Source of the DNA: CAZFAT01 sp964517075
GTDB taxonomy: Bacteria > Acidobacteriota > Vicinamibacteria > Vicinamibacterales > SCN-69-37
Direction: 5' to 3'
Length of the DNA: 16,902 bases
Assembly: GCA_964517075.1 (NCBI GenBank)
Contig: CAZFAT010000218.1
Coordinates: 1-16,902, forward strand
Part shown: in pieces, positions 7,600 to 15,150 of the stretch
Layout: each line of letters opens with the position of its first letter
Position numbering within the stretch: position 1 is the stretch's first letter
Notes under the pieces: generated by a model
Seen by the model: the letters and a program-made list of their open reading frames with translations, nothing else
What the model was told of the DNA's origin: nothing
Databases searched by the model: none
Program-made: the position numbers and the translations under genes

Positions 7600-8702
7600 G
7601 GGGGCCTGCGGTCGCCGCGATCACGTTGCATCCCGCTGGCGGCGGGGTAGCGGGGGTGTCGCGGCTGATCTGGGATACCGTGCGGGCGCGGTGGGGGAAC
7701 GGGGCCCGGTTGATCACGCTCGCTCCCGGCGATCGTCCCGCCTCAGTCGACACCTCCACCCTGGAGCGCCTGGCGTTCGGCGCGCGCCTGGCAGGCCTGC
7801 AGGCCGCCGGCCGCTGCTCCTGGACGTTCTACAGCCATCTGTCGCTGGCCAGGGTCCAGCAGTTCGTGCCGGTGCGCCCGCGACCCTACATCGTGTTCCT
7901 GCACGGCATCGAGGCGTGGCGCCCGCTCACCGCGTCCGAGACGCGCGTGCTGGCCGGCGCCGCGCTCCGCGTGGCCAACTCGGCCTACACCGCGCAGCGC
8001 GTCAGCCAGCAGCACCCGGACGCCGGTCCCATCGCGATTTGTCCGCTTGCCGTGCCCCCGACATGGGGCCCGCCGGCGACGGCGCCGATCAACGGTCTCG
8101 GGATCGGACCTCACGCCGTGATCATCGTCGCGCGCCTGGCGGCCGCCGAGCGCTACAAGGGGCACGACGCGCTGCTCGCGGCGTGGCCCACCGTCGTGGC
8201 CCGACATCCGGACGCCCAACTCGTCATCGTCGGCGGCGGAGACGATGAGGCGCGGCTGCGGGCTCGGGCCCAGGACGGGGGCGTCGGGACCCGCGTGGTC
8301 TTTACCGGGTTCGTCGATGAGGCCAGACTCGCCGCCATCTATGCGCGGGCGGCGGTATTTGCGATGCCCAGCCGCGGCGAAGGCTTTGGCATCGCCTACC
8401 TCGAAGCGATGGCGCACGGTCTTCCCTGCATCGGGTCGGTCCACGATGCCGCCGGCGAAGTGATCGATGACGGAGTGACCGGCTATCTGGTCGATCAGGG
8501 CGACACGCAGGCTCTCGCCGATCGCCTGTCGCGGCTCCTGGGTGACGATGCCTGTCGGCGGGCGATGGGTGAGGCCGGGCGTCACCGGCTCGGCGAGCGG
8601 TTCACCGCCGACCGGTTCGCACGGCGCCTCGCGGATCTGGTCGACGCCGCGCTGGATGCCGAAACACCGTCGGGGGCTTGGCGAACCAGCCGGACGCACT
8701 GA
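7596..8702 (+). CDS. GT4-family glycosyltransferase, probable CTG start
   Basis: 368 aa from CTG 7596, reading MRGPAVAAITLHPAGGGVAG and then VSRLIWDTV, a textbook GT4 N-terminus with the GGGVAGV loop at 15-21. HGIEAW (from 103), VARLAAAERYKGHD (178-191) and a full EX7E motif (E262, E270, in GEGFGIAYLEAMAHGLP) complete the GT-B signature. The standard alternatives are worse: GTG 7656 would delete the glycine loop, and the open frame further upstream is a polymerase-gene shadow rich in Arg and Gly. GGAGG at 7584-7588 fits CTG. The gene is followed, after one base, by another GT4. Role: cytosolic transfer of one sugar, donor unknown. The start is the only uncertain point. Confidence 0.85.
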   Translation: MRGPAVAAITLHPAGGGVAGVSRLIWDTVRARWGNGARLITLAPGDRPASVDTSTLERLAFGARLAGLQAAGRCSWTFYSHLSLARVQQFVPVRPRPYIVFLHGIEAWRPLTASETRVLAGAALRVANSAYTAQRVSQQHPDAGPIAICPLAVPPTWGPPATAPINGLGIGPHAVIIVARLAAAERYKGHDALLAAWPTVVARHPDAQLVIVGGGDDEARLRARAQDGGVGTRVVFTGFVDEARLAAIYARAAVFAMPSRGEGFGIAYLEAMAHGLPCIGSVHDAAGEVIDDGVTGYLVDQGDTQALADRLSRLLGDDACRRAMGEAGRHRLGERFTADRFARRLADLVDAALDAETPSGAWRTSRTH

Positions 8703-8703
8703 C

Positions 8704-9870
8704 ATGCCGCGGATCCTCCACGTCATTCCTGCGCTCGCCGCCCGCTACGGCGGGCCGAGCATCGCCGCCGTCGGCATGTGCGGGGCGCTCACGCGGGCCG
8801 GCGTCGAGACGCTCATCGTCACGACGGACGCCGACGGACCGGGCCGACTGAGCGTGCCCATCGGCCAGGTGACGCCGACGTCAGGCGTTCCGACCATCTA
8901 CTTCCGCCGGCGCGGCAGCGACGCCTACAAGTGGGCGCAGGGTCTCTCGTCGTGGCTCACCGGACACGTCCGCGAGTTCGATCTGGTCCATGTGCACGCC
9001 GTGTTTTCCCATGCTTCGATGGCGGCGGGGCAGGCGGCCCATGCCGCGGGTGTGCCCTTTGTCGTCCGTCCGCTGGGCACGCTCGATCCGTGGAGCGTGG
9101 CACGGCACCGGTGGCGCAAGCGGGCGTTGCTCGGCATGGGCCTGCGGCGCACGCTCGAGGCCGCGGCGGCGATGCACTACACGACGCGCGCGGAACAGCA
9201 GCTGGCCGAGACGGCCCAGCCCTGGCTGCCACGCGGCGTCGTCATCCCGCTCGGCGTTGACGATGGCCTGTTTGAGGCGGCGGAGCGCCCCGACCCCGCT
9301 CAGCCGTACGTGCTCGCCATGTCGCGGCTGGATCCGAAGAAGGGCATCGACCTGCTCATCCGGGCGTTCCACAATGTCGGCGCGCGCCCGAGCGGCGCCC
9401 GATGGCGGCTGGTCATTGCCGGAGACGGCAAGGGCAGCGACGTGAACCTGTTGAAGGCGCTCGCCGCATCTGGGCCGGCCGCCGCGCGGATTGTGTTTCC
9501 CGGCTGGGTGGAGGGCCCGCGTCGCGCGTCCTGGCTCCGCCGCGCCAGCCTCTTCGCGCTGCCGTCCGCACAGGAGAATTTCGGCATCGCGCTCGGCGAG
9601 GCCATGGCGTGCGGCGTCCCGGTGGTGGTCACGCCGGGAGTCAATCTCGCATCGGAAGTCGCCGCCACCGAGGCAGGCTGGGCCGTCGAGCGATCGGTGG
9701 AAGCCCTTGCCGCCGCCCTCCACGCGGCCGTCGCCGACGGATCGGAACGCGCGCGGCGCGGTCTCGCGGCGCGGAAGCTCGCGGAGGGTTTTCGCTGGGC
9801 CGCGATCGGCCAGGCGCTCGCGGCGTTCTATCGCAGCCTGACGGCCGACGTGCTTGCGGAGGCCCGGTAG
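8704..9870 (+). CDS. GT4-family glycosyltransferase (HVIPALAARYGGPS type)
   Basis: 388 aa GT-B glycosyltransferase. PRILHVIPALAARYGGPSIA is the classic N-terminus of a GT4 branch in which the G-G-P-S loop follows the first strand. DLVHVHAVFSHAS and VRPLGTLDPWS close the acceptor domain, HYTTRAEQQLAE begins the linker, IPLGVDD and MSRLDPKKGIDLL (206-218, K212/K213) the donor half, and QENFGIALGEAMACGVP carries EX7E with E291 and E299. ATG 8704 lies one base after the previous stop; only a weak GGAC-type ribosome binding site is visible, consistent with translational coupling. All catalytic landmarks are intact. It directly precedes the amidotransferase gene. Confidence 0.9.
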   Translation: MPRILHVIPALAARYGGPSIAAVGMCGALTRAGVETLIVTTDADGPGRLSVPIGQVTPTSGVPTIYFRRRGSDAYKWAQGLSSWLTGHVREFDLVHVHAVFSHASMAAGQAAHAAGVPFVVRPLGTLDPWSVARHRWRKRALLGMGLRRTLEAAAAMHYTTRAEQQLAETAQPWLPRGVVIPLGVDDGLFEAAERPDPAQPYVLAMSRLDPKKGIDLLIRAFHNVGARPSGARWRLVIAGDGKGSDVNLLKALAASGPAAARIVFPGWVEGPRRASWLRRASLFALPSAQENFGIALGEAMACGVPVVVTPGVNLASEVAATEAGWAVERSVEALAAALHAAVADGSERARRGLAARKLAEGFRWAAIGQALAAFYRSLTADVLAEAR

Positions 9871-9873
9871 GTC

Positions 9874-11808
9874 ATGTGCGGCATCGCCGGGGCGGTGTTC
9901 TGGCGGCCGGATGAGGCTCCGGGCGACCCGGTCCGCATCGTCGGCCGTATGACCGATGCGATGGCGCACCGCGGCCCGGACGCCGAGGGCGTCTCGCCGT
10001 GCCGCCGATCGGGCACTGGCCGTCCCGTGGCGGTGTTCGGCCATCGCCGTCTCGCCATCATCGATCTGTCCGACCGCGCACGGCAGCCAATGGCTCGGCC
10101 GGAGCGCGGGCTCTGGGTGACCTGCAACGGCGAGATCTACAACTACCGCGCGCTGCGCCGCGAGCTCGAGGCCATGGGTCGCGTCTTCGCATCGGACTCC
10201 GACACCGAGGTCATTCTCCAGGGCTACGACGAGTGGGGCAGAGGGCTCCTCGACCGGCTCGATGGCATGTTCGCCTTCGCCATCTGGGACGACGAAGCGG
10301 GCGAACTCGTGCTCGTCCGCGATCGACTGGGGATCAAGCCGCTCTACGTCGCCGAGACCGGCGGGCATCTGTTGTTCGCGTCCGAGGTGAGGGCGCTGCT
10401 GGCGTCCGGCCTGGTCGATCGTCGCCTCGATCCGGTCGGCCTCAGCCAGTATCTGGCGTACCAGACGGTACCGGCGCCGCGGACGCTCGTGCGCGGCGTG
10501 CGCATGCTGCTGCCGGGACATATTGCGGCGGCGCGGGCCGGGCGCGCTGAGTCTCGCCCGTACTGGGATCTGCTCGACTGGCGATCGCCCGAGGGCCTGG
10601 ACGCCGGGCGGGACGCCAGCTGCCGCCGGCTCGGGCAGTTGCTCACGGACGCGATGGCGGGACATCTCGTCAGCGACGTCCCGGTGGGCATCTTCCTTTC
10701 GGGTGGCATCGACTCGAGTGCGCTGGTGTCGCTCGCGCGCGCGGCGGGGCAGCGGCCGCGGACCTTCGCCGTGACATTTCCCGGCGCGCCCGAGGACGAG
10801 TCAGCGCACGCGCGTCTGGTGGCCGCACAGTTCGGCACCGAACACACCGAAGTCCCCATCAGCCCGGCCGACGCCGTCGCGGACGTCGAGGATGCTCTGG
10901 CCAGCCTCGACCAGCCGAGCGGCGACGGTGTGAACACGTTTCTCGTCGCCCGCGCGGTGCGATCCGCCGGTCTGACGGTGGCGCTGTCGGGCCTCGGCGG
11001 TGACGAACTGTTCGGGGGGTACCCGTCGTTTGGACGGCTCGAGCGGTGGTCCGGGTACGCCACGGCGTTACGACAGTCGCCGGCACCGGCCCGGCAGGTG
11101 GCGGCCGCGGCGGTCAAGCTCGTCGGCCGGTCGTCGGTGGCCTCGTCCAAGGCGGCGGCCCTGCTCGAGACCGACGGATCGTTGCCGGAGGCGTTTCCGA
11201 TCCTGCGCCAGCTCTTCGGAGCCACTGAGCGGGCGTCGCTGCTCACGTGGCCCTGGCGGGACGCCGGGGCCGTCGACGATCCGTACGTGACGCTCCTGCG
11301 CGAGGCGACGCGGCGGCACCCGGATGCCGAGCTCATGACGTTGACGTCGTACGCGGAAGCACGGACGTACATGCACGACCTGCTGCTGCGCGACACGGAT
11401 CAGATGAGCATGCGGCACGGGCTCGAAGTGCGCGTGCCCCTGCTCGACCACCTGGTCGTGGAGTACGTGATGGGTCTGCGCGAGGAGGTCAAGCGGCCGG
11501 GTCGCCGGCCGAAGGCTCTGCTGCTCGACAGTCTACCCACGCGCCTACCCGAGGCCATTGTCAATCGACGCAAGCAGGGTTTCGTGCTGCCGCTCGCGTC
11601 GTGGATGCGGAGCGAGCTGCGGCCGACCTGCGAGGAGGCGCTCGGCCCGGACGGGCTCGACGCGCATGGGATCTTCCAGCCCGGGGCGCCTGGCCGCCTG
11701 TGGGATGCATTTCTGGCCGGCAGGCGACGCACCTCGTGGTCGCGGCTGTGGACGCTGGTCGCGCTCGGGAGCTGGATGAAGCGGCATGGCATCGAGGCGC
11801 GGTTGTGA
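9874..11808 (+). CDS. asnB: Asparagine-synthase-type glutamine amidotransferase
   Basis: 644 aa, two-domain class II glutamine-dependent amidotransferase. Start Met is followed by the nucleophile Cys2 (MCGIAGAVFW), then AHRGPDAEG (H32-D36), NGEIYNYR (N85, G86, E87), and RLGIKPLY, giving an intact Ntn glutaminase. The synthase half has the PP-loop SGGIDSS (276-282), SGLGGDELFGGY (372-383) and the C-terminal DQMSMRHGLEVRVPLLDH, which binds and adenylates a carboxylate with ATP. Family members either make asparagine or, when placed in polysaccharide clusters as here, are thought to amidate a sugar acid or other carboxylate; this context favours the second reading, but that is inference. Ribosome binding site GGAGG (9858-9862) lies 11 bases before ATG 9874. 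The stop overlaps the next start as GTGA. Confidence 0.92.
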   Translation: MCGIAGAVFWRPDEAPGDPVRIVGRMTDAMAHRGPDAEGVSPCRRSGTGRPVAVFGHRRLAIIDLSDRARQPMARPERGLWVTCNGEIYNYRALRRELEAMGRVFASDSDTEVILQGYDEWGRGLLDRLDGMFAFAIWDDEAGELVLVRDRLGIKPLYVAETGGHLLFASEVRALLASGLVDRRLDPVGLSQYLAYQTVPAPRTLVRGVRMLLPGHIAAARAGRAESRPYWDLLDWRSPEGLDAGRDASCRRLGQLLTDAMAGHLVSDVPVGIFLSGGIDSSALVSLARAAGQRPRTFAVTFPGAPEDESAHARLVAAQFGTEHTEVPISPADAVADVEDALASLDQPSGDGVNTFLVARAVRSAGLTVALSGLGGDELFGGYPSFGRLERWSGYATALRQSPAPARQVAAAAVKLVGRSSVASSKAAALLETDGSLPEAFPILRQLFGATERASLLTWPWRDAGAVDDPYVTLLREATRRHPDAELMTLTSYAEARTYMHDLLLRDTDQMSMRHGLEVRVPLLDHLVVEYVMGLREEVKRPGRRPKALLLDSLPTRLPEAIVNRRKQGFVLPLASWMRSELRPTCEEALGPDGLDAHGIFQPGAPGRLWDAFLAGRRRTSWSRLWTLVALGSWMKRHGIEARL

Positions 11809-12653
11809 CCGAGACTCCGGCGCGGCTGTCGGTCGTCGTGCTGACGCTCAACGAGGAACGCAACCTTCCCGCGTGTCTCGTCAGCGTCGCCGGATGGGCC
11901 GCGGAAGTCTTCGTCGTCGATTCCGGCAGCACCGATCAGACGGTGCCGCTGGCCGCGGCGCACGGCGCGAGTGTCGTCGCGCATCCGTTCGAGACGCACG
12001 CCCGGCAATGGACCTGGGCGCTCAGCACCTTGCCGCTGAGGACCGAGTGGGTCCTGGCGCTCGACGCCGATCAGCAGGTGACTCCGGAACTGCGACAGGA
12101 CATCAGCCGGAGGCTGGCGTCGCCGGAACCGGCGGTCACGGGCTATTTCGTCAACCGTCGGCAGGTCTTCCGCGGCCGCTGGATTCGGCACGGGGGCTAT
12201 TACCCGAAGTACCTGCTGAGGCTGTTTCGACGTGACGCGGTCAGTCTGGATGTTCGGGATCTGGTCGATCATCACTTCCAGGTTGCGGGGGCCACGGCCC
12301 GGCTGTCGGGCGACCTCATCGAGGACAACCGGAACGAGGCGGCCATCTTCGACTGGATCGCCAAGCACAACCAGTACGCGCGGCTGCAGGCCAGCGAAGA
12401 GCTCGCGCGGCTGGACGGCGGCGCCGATCGAGGACGGTGGCTGGGCAATTCGGACGAACAGACGCGGCGCCGGAAAGCGCTGTGGACGCGCATGCCCGGG
12501 TACGCGCGTCCGCTCGGGTACTTCCTGTATCGCTACGTGCTGCGCCTCGGCTTCCTCGACGGCAAGCAGGGCTTTGTCTTCCACTTCATGCAGGCCTGGT
12601 GGTACCGCCTGCTCGTGGACATCAACATCGACGAACTGCGAAAGGCGCGATGA
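11805..12653 (+). CDS. GT2-family glycosyltransferase, WaaE/KdtX-like
   Basis: 282 aa GT-A-fold inverting glycosyltransferase. LTLNEERNLPACLVSV, VDSGSTDQT (D39-T46 region) and the metal-binding LDAD (D87, D89) are in the expected order. The C-terminal part has RRQVFRGRWIRHGGYYPKY followed by LRLFRRDAVS, and IAKHNQYARLQASEEL, which together mark the group related to the lipopolysaccharide-core glucosyltransferase WaaE. GTG 11805 is preferred: GAGG lies 7 bases upstream, the overlap with the amidotransferase stop is GTGA, and longer upstream frames are shadows. It probably transfers a hexose to a core or repeat-unit acceptor at the cytosolic membrane face. A hydrophobic C-terminal segment (YRYVLRLGFL, FHFMQAWWYRLLVDI) likely anchors it to the membrane. 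Confidence 0.88.
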   Translation: MTETPARLSVVVLTLNEERNLPACLVSVAGWAAEVFVVDSGSTDQTVPLAAAHGASVVAHPFETHARQWTWALSTLPLRTEWVLALDADQQVTPELRQDISRRLASPEPAVTGYFVNRRQVFRGRWIRHGGYYPKYLLRLFRRDAVSLDVRDLVDHHFQVAGATARLSGDLIEDNRNEAAIFDWIAKHNQYARLQASEELARLDGGADRGRWLGNSDEQTRRRKALWTRMPGYARPLGYFLYRYVLRLGFLDGKQGFVFHFMQAWWYRLLVDINIDELRKAR

Positions 12654-13885
12654 GCTTCGTCTGGTGGAAGGCGCTGGCGGCGCTGGCCCTGGTGCCGCTG
12701 GCGCTGGACCGGCCGCGCCGCGCGATCGAGGCCGTGTGGCAGCGCCAGTCGCGCCTCACCTTCGTGGGCGTCTTCGCCGCGAGCCGGCTGGCGGCCTGCC
12801 TGCTGGCCTTTGTCGTGCTCGATCTGCCGCTCCCCGGCGATGTGAGCGGCTACTACACGGCGTTTGCCGACGCCGTCCTGGCCTCGGGCCGCCACGAGCT
12901 GTCGCCGTACAGCCCGGGTTTCGATTACCTGCTGGCCGCGCTCCGTGGGCTGTCGGGCAGTTCGCTCAGCTTCATTCTGCTGATGATTGGCGCTGAGGTC
13001 CTGTCGGTGGCGGTGGTTCTGCGTCTGCTGGATCGCCATCGTCCGGAGTGTGCACTCCCGATCGGGGCCCTGTGGCTGGTGAGTCCGGTGTCGCTGTTGC
13101 ACGTCGCGCTGGGCGGGCAGGATGAGGCGCTGATTCTGCTGGCGTGGAGCCTGGTCGCATGGCTCGCGTTGTCGGGACAGTCGGCTGCGGCCGGCGCCGC
13201 CGTCGCGGTGGGCGTCGCGTGCACGAAGCTTCTTGGCTTGTTTGCGGCGCTGCCGCTGGTCGGGCAGTCGCGCCGGAGCGTCGTACGGGCCGCGGGTGCG
13301 GCCGCGGCTCTGGGCGGAGTGCTGGCGCTCGTGCAGGTGCAGGCCGGCATTCCGCTGGGGAATCTCGCGAGCGAGTCCCGACTCGTCACCTCAGGGAATC
13401 TCTGGGCGCTTCCAGCCATTGCGATGGGATGGGGCCGCCCGCCGTCGGTCCCGGGGCTGCTGGTGCTCGGCGGCGGTGTGCTGGCCGTGGCCGGTGTCTA
13501 CCTGCACTGGCGCCCGTGGGCGCGGCCCATCGATCAGGCGCTGCGCGTGGCCGGCACCATGGCGTGCCTGTTCCTTCTGGTGAGTCAGAAGTCCTTCACC
13601 ACCTACCTCGTGATCTTCCTCCCCGGCGTGCTGTTCCTCGCCCTCGAGGCTCCCGCGCGCGAGCGGATGTTTCTGCTCGGCATGGTGCTTCCTGCTTCGG
13701 CCTTCGAGCCCAGTCTCTGGTTCCATTTCCGGGAAGGTGAGAGCCTGGTCGGCTCGGTGCCGGGACGCGTCGCGATGCTCGCCGTCGAGGGCACGTTGAT
13801 TGCCGGATACCTGCTCGTGGCCCGCCGAGGGCTGCATCCCTTCCGCGGCGGCGTGCCGACGCTGCAGTCCAGGGTCGCCCGATGA
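12650..13885 (+). CDS. GT-C-fold membrane glycosyltransferase (mannosyltransferase-like)
   Basis: 411 aa integral membrane protein with about ten hydrophobic segments. The first extracytoplasmic loop carries DVSGYYTAFADAVLASG (D64, Y68-Y69) and SPYSPGFDYL, an arrangement like the acidic first loop of GT-C enzymes. A second typical site is GGQDEALILL (Q157-D158-E159), comparable to the G-Q-x-(D/E) loop of PIG-M/GT87-type mannosyltransferases. Such enzymes take a sugar from a polyprenyl phosphate carrier outside the cytosolic leaflet. ATG 12650 overlaps the previous stop as ATGA, with AAAGG 4 bases upstream. Family placement within GT-C is uncertain, since these proteins diverge fast; the enzyme class is more secure than the donor sugar. 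Confidence 0.72.
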   Translation: MSFVWWKALAALALVPLALDRPRRAIEAVWQRQSRLTFVGVFAASRLAACLLAFVVLDLPLPGDVSGYYTAFADAVLASGRHELSPYSPGFDYLLAALRGLSGSSLSFILLMIGAEVLSVAVVLRLLDRHRPECALPIGALWLVSPVSLLHVALGGQDEALILLAWSLVAWLALSGQSAAAGAAVAVGVACTKLLGLFAALPLVGQSRRSVVRAAGAAAALGGVLALVQVQAGIPLGNLASESRLVTSGNLWALPAIAMGWGRPPSVPGLLVLGGGVLAVAGVYLHWRPWARPIDQALRVAGTMACLFLLVSQKSFTTYLVIFLPGVLFLALEAPARERMFLLGMVLPASAFEPSLWFHFREGESLVGSVPGRVAMLAVEGTLIAGYLLVARRGLHPFRGGVPTLQSRVAR

Positions 13886-15150
13886 TGCGGTGGCAGTGGC
13901 CGGGCATCATCGTGCTGGGCGCGTATGCCGCAGTGTCACTCGCCGTCGGATCCGCGCACGCGCTGGCGCCAGGGCAAAGCCAGGACCTGGCGCCGGTCTA
14001 CATGGCCGCCCGGTTGTGGCTGCACGGCGACGATCCGTACCGCGCCCACTCGGCCGAGGAGTGGCGCCGCGCCACCGGTGCCAGCGAGGTGCCGACTGCC
14101 CAGGTGGACCGTGCCTACTCGACGCCTTACCCTCCGATGGCCGTCGTGGGGCTGGCCGGGATCAGCGGCGGGGAGTGGCAGACCGCCAAAACGTGGTGGC
14201 TCGTGATCAACCTCGCGCTCGCGGTGTACGTGCCCTGGCTGATTCGCCGGCTGTGGTGTGGACACCTGGGACCAACGCCCACGACGGCGCTGTTCGTCGT
14301 CTGGTTTGGAGGAATGGGCCTGCGCGTGGGTCTGGCCAATGGGCAGCACGCGCTGTTCTGGTTCGCCGCGATGCTGACGGCCCTGTGGCTGATGTCGACG
14401 GGTCGCGCCGGATGGGCCGGGCTTCCGCTCTCCCTGTCGTTGCACAAGTATCCGCTGACGGCGGTGTTCCTTCCGTACTTCGCCGCCGGCCGTGCGTGGC
14501 GCCTGCTCGCGGTGGCCGGCGTCGCGACCGTCGCGTGGATCGGACTGTTCATCTTGGGCCTGCGGGTGAACGCAGGCGAGGTCGCGGGCAGCTACCTGCG
14601 GGAAGTCGCCTGGTGGTACCGGCAATCCGGCGCTGGTGGCCTGCCCGGCAGAGGCATCACCGACGTCTACCCAGTGCTCGCGGCGCTGGCGAGCGAACCC
14701 GTCGCATCGGTCGTCCTGTATGTGATGGTGGGCGCCGCGGCGGTGGCGGCGTGGTGGCCCCTGCGCACGGGACACTCGGCGCCGCGTGCCGTGGACGTCG
14801 CCGGTCTGGTGCTGCTGATGCTGTGGGGCACCTACCATCGCGTCTACGACACGATCGTGCTGATCGTGCCGCTGCTGATCCTCGCGGCGCATTGGCACGG
14901 GAGTCGCGCGGGGTGGCCGCGCCGAGTCACGGCCATGCTCACGCTGATGCTCGCCGCCGTCTGGTACGCAGACGCGTGGAGTGTGTATCGGCGCTTCGAT
15001 GCCGTGCCGCTCGACCAGATGCCGGACAGCCACGTGTTCACGGCGTTGAACATGAGCTACCGCTTGACCCTCGTCGCGGCGTTCGCCGCCGTCGTCGTCC
15101 TGCGCTTTCGGCCCATCGACGGGGTGGTTCCTGCGAGGGTCGTGGCATGA
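13882..15150 (+). CDS. GT87-family (DUF2029) membrane glycosyltransferase
   Basis: 422 aa multi-pass membrane protein. DLAPVYMAARLWLHGDDPY (35-53), YSTPYPPM (around 79-86), ANGQHALF (from 152) and LHKYPLTAVFLPY (from 187) occur in the order usual for GT87, the polyprenyl-phosphate-mannose-dependent alpha-mannosyltransferase family best known from mycobacteria. D35 in the first loop is the likely catalytic base. The first ATG (13882) overlaps the upstream stop as ATGA and has AGGG 7 bases before it; ATG 13885 is an equivalent alternative. It should act outside the cytosolic membrane leaflet, adding a sugar from a lipid-phosphate donor. Directly adjacent to a second GT-C enzyme and to a DPMS-like GT2 domain, so the three may form a working unit. 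Confidence 0.82.
   Translation: MMRWQWPGIIVLGAYAAVSLAVGSAHALAPGQSQDLAPVYMAARLWLHGDDPYRAHSAEEWRRATGASEVPTAQVDRAYSTPYPPMAVVGLAGISGGEWQTAKTWWLVINLALAVYVPWLIRRLWCGHLGPTPTTALFVVWFGGMGLRVGLANGQHALFWFAAMLTALWLMSTGRAGWAGLPLSLSLHKYPLTAVFLPYFAAGRAWRLLAVAGVATVAWIGLFILGLRVNAGEVAGSYLREVAWWYRQSGAGGLPGRGITDVYPVLAALASEPVASVVLYVMVGAAAVAAWWPLRTGHSAPRAVDVAGLVLLMLWGTYHRVYDTIVLIVPLLILAAHWHGSRAGWPRRVTAMLTLMLAAVWYADAWSVYRRFDAVPLDQMPDSHVFTALNMSYRLTLVAAFAAVVVLRFRPIDGVVPARVVA

Noticed and set aside
8881..10665. 594-codon open frame on the minus strand
   Set aside because: Antisense to a GT4 gene and the amidotransferase; composition is Arg/His-rich with no recognisable motif.
13800..15146. Upstream extension of the GT2-methyltransferase frame (to 993 codons)
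   Set aside because: The extra N-terminal part is an Arg/Gly-rich shadow of the GT-C genes; the ATGA overlap and GAGGG site place the start at 15147.
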